A stretch of 64,000 nucleotides of DNA. Origin: CAVPMN01 sp963706425. Its GTDB lineage: Bacteria > Actinomycetota > Acidimicrobiia > Acidimicrobiales > Acidimicrobilacustridaceae. The notes beneath the pieces are model-generated. The model had not been told where the DNA came from. It did not search any database and worked only from the letters and a program-made list of their open reading frames with translations. The stretch lies in assembly GCA_963706425.1 (NCBI GenBank), contig CAVPMN010000020.1, forward strand, positions 1 through 64,000. The letters run 5' to 3'. Positions 57,281 to 64,000 of the stretch are shown here, piece after piece; positions within the stretch are counted from its first letter, which is position 1; each line of letters opens with the position of its first letter. The translations under genes and the position numbers were made by a program.

Positions 57281-58750
57281 TCAGCGGAGGCCTCGGCGGG
57301 ACCGCCAGCGGGCATGGTCCCAGAGGCGGGCCAACGCTCCCACGGCCCGGTTCGACGACGGGTAGCAGTACTTGCCGCTCTCGACCACGCCCCGCACCGC
57401 CGCGTTGTCGGGGGCGCTCACCGCCAGCTCGGTGGCGGTGAGGATCGGTTTGCCCAGCTCGTCGGCCAGGTCCGAGGCCGCCGTGGTGTACCGACGGTCC
57501 TGGCGTTCGTGGAAGGCCACGATGCGGTCGAGGCCGTGCTCGGGGAAGAACGGCCCCTCACGCTCGAGGCTGCCCTGGTTGCCCTGGATGCCCATGCCGA
57601 GGAACACGATGGCGTCGATCTGCGGATGGCGGGCCACCGTCTCGAGCACTGCCGGGATGGTGTCCTTGGTCTCGCCGCCGGCCAGGTCGATCGGGTTGTT
57701 TCGGCTCCATCTCGGGGGCAGGTGGTCGTCGAGGGCGACCAACAGGTCGTCGGGCAGGCTGATCAGGTCGAGGTCGGTGCGGGCGATGGCGTCGGCGGTG
57801 ACCACCCCCCAGCCGCCCGCCGTCGACACGACGGCCACCCCAGGGCCCGCCGGCAACGGCTGGGTGGCGAAGGTGGCGGCGATCTCGTAGGCCTCCTCGA
57901 TGGTGGCGGCCCGGATGGCTCCTGCCTGGCGGCACATGCCGTCGAACACCCGGTCGTCGGTGGCCAACGAGCCGGTGTGGCTGGCCGCCGCCCGCGCTCC
58001 GCCCGCCGTGGCGCCGCCCTTCACCAGCACGACCGGCAGGCGTTCGCACACGGCGCGCAACCGCTCGTAGAACGCTCGCCCGTCGAGCACGCCCTCGACG
58101 TAGGCCAGGGCCACGTCGGTCTGCGGGTCGTCGGCGTAGAACTCGAGGAAGTCGACCACCCCCACCTGGGCGGCGTTGCCGGCGGAGACCGCACGGCTCA
58201 CGCCGACGCCGCTCAGACGCGCGTAGTTCATGAACGACGACACGAAGTTGCCCGACTGGCTCACGATGCCGATGCGGCCCGCTGGGGGGTAGGGGGCCAC
58301 GATCTGCGCGCACATCGAGACCGGCGTCGAGATCACGCCTTGCCCGTTCGGCCCCACGATGAGCATGCCCAGGTCGTCGGCCAGCGCAACCAGCTCGTCC
58401 TGGCGGCGACGGCCGTCGTCGCCCGCCTCGCCATAGCCCGCCGACGCTATGAACGCGGCGGTGATCCCCTTCGCCGCGGCTGACTTCAACAGCTCCTGGT
58501 TGGTGGCTGCCGGGGTGCACACGAAGACCAGATCGGCCTCACCCGCGGGCACGTCGTCGAGCGAGGGAAGCGTCGGCCGGTCGAGCACGTCGACCGCCTC
58601 ACGGTTCGTGGCGAAGACCTTTCCCTCGTAGCCGCAGGCCAGCAGGTTGTGCAGGGCCACGAAGCCGAACTTGCCGGGGTGGGTCGACGCGCCCGCCACG
58701 ACCACGCCGCGGGGCTCGAAGAGGGCACGGAACTGCTCGGAGGTCGCCAT
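57281..58750 (-). CDS. ADP-forming acyl-CoA/acetyl-CoA synthetase, alpha (CoA-binding) subunit
   Basis: The protein has 489 residues. RGVVVAGASTHPGKFGFVAL is the CoA-binding Rossmann start, VGPNGQGVIS and GIVSQSGNFVSSFMNYA the ligase domain, and AAASHTGSLA holds the phosphorylated His. These are hallmarks of the NDP-forming acyl-CoA synthetase alpha chain. It would link acyl-CoA cleavage to ADP or GDP phosphorylation. The acyl group is not known. The ATG at 58750 overlaps the beta stop (TGATG), so the two subunits are co-translated. Confidence 0.88.
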   Translation of the reverse strand: MATSEQFRALFEPRGVVVAGASTHPGKFGFVALHNLLACGYEGKVFATNREAVDVLDRPTLPSLDDVPAGEADLVFVCTPAATNQELLKSAAAKGITAAFIASAGYGEAGDDGRRRQDELVALADDLGMLIVGPNGQGVISTPVSMCAQIVAPYPPAGRIGIVSQSGNFVSSFMNYARLSGVGVSRAVSAGNAAQVGVVDFLEFYADDPQTDVALAYVEGVLDGRAFYERLRAVCERLPVVLVKGGATAGGARAAASHTGSLATDDRVFDGMCRQAGAIRAATIEEAYEIAATFATQPLPAGPGVAVVSTAGGWGVVTADAIARTDLDLISLPDDLLVALDDHLPPRWSRNNPIDLAGGETKDTIPAVLETVARHPQIDAIVFLGMGIQGNQGSLEREGPFFPEHGLDRIVAFHERQDRRYTTAASDLADELGKPILTATELAVSAPDNAAVRGVVESGKYCYPSSNRAVGALARLWDHARWRSRRGLR

Positions 58751-59442
58751 CAGCCCGTCACCTCGACCAGCGCGTCGACCGCCACCGGGCGGCCGTCGGC
58801 TATCAGCAGCGGATTGACGTCGACCGACACCACGTCGGGCCGCTCGGTCGCCAGCTGCGAGAGGCCGAGCAGGACGTCGACGACCGCATCGCGATCGACG
58901 GCGGGCTCCCCTCGGAAGGCACCCAGCAGCGCCTGCGTGCGCAGGTCGTCGAGCATGTCCTCGGCATCGACCCGCTCGATCGGCACGAGCCGCACGCTCA
59001 CGTCGGCCAGCGCCTCGGCGAGGATGCCGCCCACGCCGACCATCACCGTCATCCCGAACTGTGGGTCGCTCGACAGGCCGGCGATGAGCTCGCGGGTGGC
59101 CCGCAGCATCGGCGCCACGAGCACGGTGACCTCGCCGTCGGCCGGCGTGGCCGCCGCCAGCAGCTCGGTGGCCGCCTGGCGCACGGCCGCCGCATCGTTG
59201 AGGCCCAGCCGCACCAGCCCGCGTTCGGTCTTGTGCGCGATGCCGTCGCCGTTCAACTTGGCCACCACCGGGAACCCGATCGCCTCGGCTGCGGTGACCG
59301 CCTCGTCGACGTCGCGTGCGCTGCGCTCCTCGGGGAACGGGACGCCGACGGTCGCCAGCAGCTCCTTCGATTGCTTCTCTGACAACGTGCGTGCGTCGGC
59401 CGCACCGGCGGGCGTCGTCGCGTCGGTACCTGGTTCGGGCAT
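58750..59442 (-). CDS. ADP-forming acyl-CoA synthetase, beta (ATP-grasp) subunit
   Basis: The protein has 230 residues from the ATG at 59442. LSEKQSKELLATVGVPFPEE, AIGFPVVAKLNGDGIAHKTE and LVAPMLRATRELIAGLSSDP are typical of the ATP-grasp beta chain. It ends DVNPLLIADGRPVAVDALVE. It pairs with the following alpha gene. A -10 box shared with the divergent GH84 gene lies just upstream. Confidence 0.87.
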   Translation of the reverse strand: MPEPGTDATTPAGAADARTLSEKQSKELLATVGVPFPEERSARDVDEAVTAAEAIGFPVVAKLNGDGIAHKTERGLVRLGLNDAAAVRQAATELLAAATPADGEVTVLVAPMLRATRELIAGLSSDPQFGMTVMVGVGGILAEALADVSVRLVPIERVDAEDMLDDLRTQALLGAFRGEPAVDRDAVVDVLLGLSQLATERPDVVSVDVNPLLIADGRPVAVDALVEVTG

Positions 59443-59449
59443 GAGTGCG

Positions 59450-59456
59450 TACCCTA
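59450..59456. promoter_or_regulatory. Bidirectional -10 box TACCCTA
   Basis: Read forward, TACCCT (59450-59455) ends 8 nt before the GH84 ATG at 59464. Read on the minus strand, TAGGGT (59456-59451) ends 8 nt before the acyl-CoA synthetase ATG at 59442. One seven-base block thus gives a -10 hexamer for both leaderless genes. Confidence 0.6.
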
Positions 59457-59463
59457 GCGAGCC

Positions 59464-60776
59464 ATGGCGTGGGCGGTCCGAGGGGTGATCGAGGGGTTCT
59501 ACGGCCCGCCGTGGTCGTGGGAGCGCCGTGCCCAGGTCATGCGGTGGTGCGCCGATCGGGGCATGACCCACTACCTCTACGCGCCGAAGGACGACCCGCT
59601 GCACCGGGATCGTTGGCGCGAGCCCTATCCCGACGAGGACTGCCAGCGGTTCCGCGCCCTTGTCGAGGCCGACACGCTGACCGTCGGCTTCGCCGTGAGC
59701 CCCGGCTTGAGCATCGACTACCGGTCGCCCGACGATCGGCGGCTGTTGCTCCAGAAGCTGCTGCAGATGACCGAGCTCGGCGTCCGGTTGGTGTGCCTCG
59801 CGCTCGACGACATCCCGCCCCGGCCAGGCCTCGGTCGCGACCACGCCGAGCTCACGACGTGGCTGCGCGACCAGCTCGATGACGACGTCGACCTGGTGCT
59901 GGTGCCCACCGAGTACGCCGGCACGGCCTCGAGCCCCTATCTCGACGCGCTGGCCGCGGGTGTGCCGACCGACGTGCCCATCGCCTGGACCGGGCGCACG
60001 GTCGTCTGCGACACCATCACCGCAGCCGACGCCAAGGCGCGAGCCGCGGCGGTGGGCGATCGGGCCCCGCTCGTGTGGGACAACTACCCGGTCAACGACG
60101 CCATGATGGCCGATCGGATGTTTCTCGGGCCTCTGCGGGGTCGGGCGCCGGGTCTGGCCGACATCTGCTCGGGCTATGTGGCCAATCCGATGGTGCAGCC
60201 GCTCGCGTCGCGCCTGCCGCTGAGCTCGGTGGCTGCGTTTCTCCGTGGCGAGGATCCGTTCGACGCCTGGCGCTCCGAAGCCGACGAGCTCGGCATGACG
60301 GCGTTCGCGGCAGGCGTGCGACGGTGAGCATCCCCGTGACCTGGTGCGCGCCGTCGTGCGGACATCCGGTGCCGCCCGCCTCGACGCGCTGGCCGAGCTG
60401 CGCACGTGGATCCACGCGGCCGACCAGCCGCTGGCGCTCGACGAGGGCGCGGCCGACGAGCTCGCGCCGTGGGTCGAGCAACTCCACCGCGAGTTGGCCG
60501 TCGCCCGCGTGGCGGTGCGCACGCTGCGGCTGCTCGCCGAGGGTGACCTGGCCGGGGCGACCGAGCAGGGCCTGGCCCTCACCATGACGTGGCCACCGGT
60601 GACGCGGAGCGATCGATCGGTGATGGGGCCTCGCCGCAGCGTGCGTCCGGTGTTCGGCCAGTGGCCCGACGGCACGCTGGCGCTACGAGATGGCCACGCT
60701 GACCGAAGACCAGAACGCGACCGACGCGCTGGTCCGCCTGGCACTGCACGAGCTGGCGGCTGCCAGCCTCGCGTGA
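59464..60776 (+). CDS. GH84 beta-N-acetylglucosaminidase-like protein, frameshifted
   Basis: About 436 residues. VRGVIEGFYGPPWSWERR and YLYAPKDDP open the GH84 (O-GlcNAcase) barrel, and LALDDIPP holds the catalytic Asp pair. VWDNYPVNDAM follows. No signal peptide is present, so it acts inside the cell. A frame break near 60319 (one extra C) and another near 60680 (one extra G) split the helical C-terminal part. Removing them gives continuous sequence ending LHELAAASLA with the stop at 60774. Without correction, an early stop occurs at 60327. The substrate is a GlcNAc-bearing molecule, not known further. Confidence 0.8.
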
Positions 60777-60806
60777 GGGCGCCGACGCACGCCCCGACCG
60801 GATGGT

Positions 60807-61430
60807 TCAGGGCGCAGGTTCGAGTGCGGCACGGATGAACGCCCGCAACTGCTCGAGGCGCGCGTCGAGCACCTCGGGGTCCATGGGGTCGCGGTTGAGC
60901 AGGCCCTCGATGAAGGGGCGGTCGCCGAAGTAGGTCAGCAGCGCGCCGTAGAGCGTGAGGAGCAGCTGCTCGGGATCGAATCGACGGAAGGTGCCGGCAT
61001 CCATCTCTCGCTCGAAGTAGCCGACCGCCCGCTCGAACAGCGGCCGCAACATCACGCCCAGATCGACACCCAGCCGCTCGCCCGCGTCGAGGGCCTCGCG
61101 GCGGACGATGCGCACGAACTCGGGGTTGGCGACGAAGAAGCGGAATCCGGCGGTGAGCACCAGATCGACGCGCGCCCAACCGAGCAGATCGTCGTGGTTG
61201 GGCCCGGTCGCGTCGTTGACCCGCGCCATCCACTCGGCCAGGGCGTCGGCGAAGACCTCTTGATAGATCGCGTCTTTCGAGGGGAAGTGGTGCAGGACAC
61301 TCGATCGACGGATGCCCACGGCTTCGGCGATGTCGTTGAGCGAGGTGCCGTCGTAGCCGTGCTCGGCGAAGCAATGACGCGCCGCGACCAGGATCGCCTC
61401 ACGCGTCGAAGTCGTTTCCTCCACGGCCAC
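60807..61430 (-). CDS. TetR family transcriptional regulator
   Basis: The protein has 207 residues from the GTG at 61430. The HTH is at residues 10-55 (TSLNDIAEAVGIRRSSVLHHFPSK). The C-terminal ligand domain has AIYQEVFADALAEWMARVND and RRFDPEQLLLTLYGALLTYFG. Ligand and targets are unknown. TACCCT on the minus strand (61442-61437) ends 6 nt before the start. It is divergent from the 61502 gene. Confidence 0.85.
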   Translation of the reverse strand: MAVEETTSTREAILVAARHCFAEHGYDGTSLNDIAEAVGIRRSSVLHHFPSKDAIYQEVFADALAEWMARVNDATGPNHDDLLGWARVDLVLTAGFRFFVANPEFVRIVRREALDAGERLGVDLGVMLRPLFERAVGYFEREMDAGTFRRFDPEQLLLTLYGALLTYFGDRPFIEGLLNRDPMDPEVLDARLEQLRAFIRAALEPAP

Positions 61431-61489
61431 GGGGCCAGGGTACTGACCCGCATGGGCCGCCGCCGTTCCTGCGATCGCCGGTCGGCTTG

Positions 61490-61495
61490 TACCGT
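61490..61495 (+). promoter_or_regulatory. -10 box (TACCGT) of the 61502 gene
   Basis: The hexamer ends 6 nt before the GTG at 61502, again a leaderless arrangement. Confidence 0.45.
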
Positions 61496-61501
61496 CGTCT
61501 C

Positions 61502-61888
61502 GTGAACATCCTTGCCGCCCTCTTCATCGACAACATCGACGTTCGTCAGGTGGCCGGCCCGTCGACCCGGATCGACCTCACCGGCATCGGGTTCTCGACG
61601 GCCGCGCCCGACCCGCCCCCGGTGACCATCGAGCCCCATCTGGTGGTGATCGTGCACTGCCCGGAGAACCACAAGGGCACGGCTGCGCTCGAGGTGGTGT
61701 ATCGCCGCGGTGACGACGAGGTGGCCCGCAACGTCCAGCCCCTCGAGGTCGAGCCCGGTCGGTTCACCTACCGTCTCGTGCGCGCCGAGCTCGAGTTCGA
61801 CGACTACCAGACGATCGAGGCGTGGTGCCGCATCGATCTCGGTGAGCCCGTCGTCGTGCCCTTCACCCTGCTGCCTCCCGTCGGCTGA
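61502..61888 (+). CDS. Conserved hypothetical protein, beta-rich
   Basis: The 128-residue protein is mainly beta strands (NILAALFIDNIDVRQVAGPS, THLVVIVHCP-like HLVVIVHCPENHKG, RFTYRLVRAELEFDDYQTIE). No signal peptide or membrane helix is seen. I cannot name a family. It lies 4 bp upstream of the FIST gene and is probably co-transcribed with it. Confidence 0.6.
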   Translation: MNILAALFIDNIDVRQVAGPSTRIDLTGIGFSTAAPDPPPVTIEPHLVVIVHCPENHKGTAALEVVYRRGDDEVARNVQPLEVEPGRFTYRLVRAELEFDDYQTIEAWCRIDLGEPVVVPFTLLPPVG

Positions 61889-61892
61889 GCCC

Positions 61893-63032
61893 ATGGAGCT
61901 GGCGGCCGCCATCTCGGAGCATCCGGTGCCGGCGCTCGCCACCGGCGAGGTCATCGGTCAGGTGCTCGAAGAGATCGGCCCGGCCCCAGACCTGGTCATC
62001 CTGTTCGTCACGACACCACACGCCGGCGCATTGGAGGACATCGTGTCGACCGTCGACCGCCTGGTCGAGCCCGGCGCGATGATCGGCTGTGTCACCGACT
62101 CGGTGCTCGCGGGCGACCGTGAGGTCGAGGGCCAGGCGGCGATCGTGTTGTGGGCCGGCCGCATGGGCCCCGTCGAGGCTCGCCATCTGGAGGTGCAGCG
62201 GCGTCCGTCGGGAGACAGCGCCAGCCTCATCGGACTTCCCGAGGCGGGCACGGCCGGCACCCTCGTGCTGATCGCCGATCCGCACACCTTCCCGACGAGT
62301 CGGGTGCTCGACGTGGTGGCCGAGCATCATCCCGACCTCACCGTGGTGGGCGGCATGGTGTCGTCCGGGCCGGTCGCGGGCTCGAACCGACTCGTACTCG
62401 ACGGGGCCATTCGCACATCGGGGGCCGTGGCCGCCCTCCTCCCGCCCTCCGTCGCTGTCGCGCCCGTGGTGTCCCAGGGATGCCGGCCGGTCGGCGAGCC
62501 CTTCACGGTGACTGCGGCCGAGGGCAACGTCGTGCACGCCATCGCCGGCGAGCAGGCGACGGTCAGGTTGCGACAGGCGCTCGCCACCGCGCCCGCGATC
62601 GAGTTGCACGAGGCGCGCAACGGCCTGCACCTCGGGCGGGTGGTCGACCAGCACCAGATCGACATCGGCCGGGGCGACTTCCTCGTGCGAGCGGTACTCG
62701 CCGTCGATCCATCGACGGGCTCGATCACGGTCGCCGACCAGGTCGGCATCGGCGACACGGTGCAGTTCCAGCTGCGCGACTCCGACACGGCCGATGAGGA
62801 CCTGCGCGTCATGCTCGGCGACCGCTCCGGCATGGGCGCCCTCCTCTTCACCTGCAACGGACGGGGCCTGCGGCTGTTCGGCACACCCGACCACGACGCC
62901 GAGCTGGTGAGCAGCTCGCTCGGCACGCTGGCGTTGGCCGGCATGTTCTGCGCCGGCGAGATCGGGCCCGTCGGCGATCGCAGCTTCGTCCACGGCTACT
63001 CCGCTTCGATCCTGGTGTTCGACCCGGACTGA
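61893..63032 (+). CDS. FIST-domain sensory protein
   Basis: The protein has 379 residues from the ATG at 61893. FIST-N covers about residues 25-200 (LVILFVTTPHAGALEDIVST, VGGMVSSGPVAGSNRLVLDG). FIST-C covers about 215-365 (ACNGRG-like LLFTCNGRGLRLFG, and AGMFCAGEIGPVGDRSFVHG near the end). FIST proteins are thought to bind small ligands such as amino acids and often act with signalling partners. No kinase or GGDEF domain is fused here. Confidence 0.85.
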   Translation: MELAAAISEHPVPALATGEVIGQVLEEIGPAPDLVILFVTTPHAGALEDIVSTVDRLVEPGAMIGCVTDSVLAGDREVEGQAAIVLWAGRMGPVEARHLEVQRRPSGDSASLIGLPEAGTAGTLVLIADPHTFPTSRVLDVVAEHHPDLTVVGGMVSSGPVAGSNRLVLDGAIRTSGAVAALLPPSVAVAPVVSQGCRPVGEPFTVTAAEGNVVHAIAGEQATVRLRQALATAPAIELHEARNGLHLGRVVDQHQIDIGRGDFLVRAVLAVDPSTGSITVADQVGIGDTVQFQLRDSDTADEDLRVMLGDRSGMGALLFTCNGRGLRLFGTPDHDAELVSSSLGTLALAGMFCAGEIGPVGDRSFVHGYSASILVFDPD

Positions 63033-63098
63033 TCGCCCCGCCGTGATGCCGGCGGTCGCGGCGGGGTTAGTGCGGACGGCGGGCGCGGTGCGCTTCGC

Positions 63099-63104
63099 TA
63101 GGGT
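63099..63104 (+). promoter_or_regulatory. -10 box (TAGGGT) of the transketolase gene
   Basis: TAGGGT lies 28 nt upstream of the GTG. Unlike the leaderless genes it leaves room for the AGGAGG ribosome site at 63122-63127. Confidence 0.5.
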
Positions 63105-63132
63105 GGCGCGCATCACCGCGCAGGAGGGGCAC

Positions 63133-64000
<868 letters not shown>

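Noticed and set aside
58750..61374. Open frame of 874 codons on the minus strand spanning the GH84 gene
   Set aside because: Its last 230 codons are the genuine acyl-CoA synthetase beta subunit. The upstream part is antisense to GH84 and out of frame with the TetR gene, and the ATG at 59442 is the plausible start.

Overview
The window is 64 kb of high-GC (roughly 70%) actinobacterial chromosome. It carries a complete Pup-proteasome locus, a gcvH-FHA-MerR-BFN-MerR cluster of the type found around Mycobacterium garA, DUF4193, HelY and a Pup-type ARC ATPase. These features, with no mycolate-type genes and a strong leaderless-promoter signature, suggest Acidimicrobiia or a related deep actinobacterial lineage. 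That placement is inference. No rRNA, tRNA, transposase, phage module or CRISPR array was seen.

Layout. 1-5.3 kb: DUF2079 membrane protein, HIT hydrolase, CDP-alcohol phosphatidyltransferase, and a ManC-like nucleotidyltransferase fused to a degenerate phosphomannomutase. 5.4-10.4 kb: gcvH, FHA protein, FtsR-like MerR, phosphoribosyltransferase, BFN nuclease-like protein, second MerR, a possible PD-(D/E)XK protein, and a TetR with tandem operators. 10.5-14.8 kb: gcvT(+) and gcvP(-), with a tandem glycine riboswitch in the gcvP leader. 14.8-18.5 kb: flavin monooxygenase, MOSC protein, GNAT, SnoaL-like protein, class II aldolase. 18.6-20.1 kb: a cobalamin riboswitch with a readable antiterminator/terminator switch, controlling a secreted alpha/alpha-barrel protein. 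20.1-31.2 kb: mostly housekeeping hydrolases and small proteins, a duplicated ThyX homologue, and an M20 peptidase.

31.2-53.4 kb is the proteasome region, nearly all on the minus strand. In coordinate order it holds helY, tatC, tatA/B, lepB, pafC, pafB, pafA, ackA, xfp, prcA, prcB, an endonuclease VII-like gene, pup, dop, arc, a divergent ferredoxin, trmI, and a TtuA/TtuB-like tRNA-thiolation pair. Pup (ending GGQ) is deamidated by Dop, ligated by PafA, unfolded by ARC (C-terminal GQYL) and degraded by PrcAB. PafBC are the WYL regulators. Two central-carbon genes (phosphoketolase and acetate kinase) sit inside this locus. 53.6-64 kb: a zinc-ribbon serine protease, LON-N protein, PBP4, split ADP-forming acyl-CoA synthetase, GH84 hexosaminidase, TetR, FIST protein, and the start of transketolase.

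Three themes cross the window. (1) At least a dozen genes start 6-9 nt downstream of a TANNNT box, which indicates widespread leaderless transcription. (2) Nine genes, several of them normally essential, carry single-base indels (about 14 in total). Most are one-base insertions, which looks like sequencing error more than gene decay. (3) Intergenic palindromes and tandem hairpin units recur. One almost identical long palindrome occurs both in the gcvP leader and upstream of the LON-N gene. The most interesting single unit is the B12-riboswitch-controlled secreted barrel protein, a candidate bacterial counterpart of transcobalamin or intrinsic factor.
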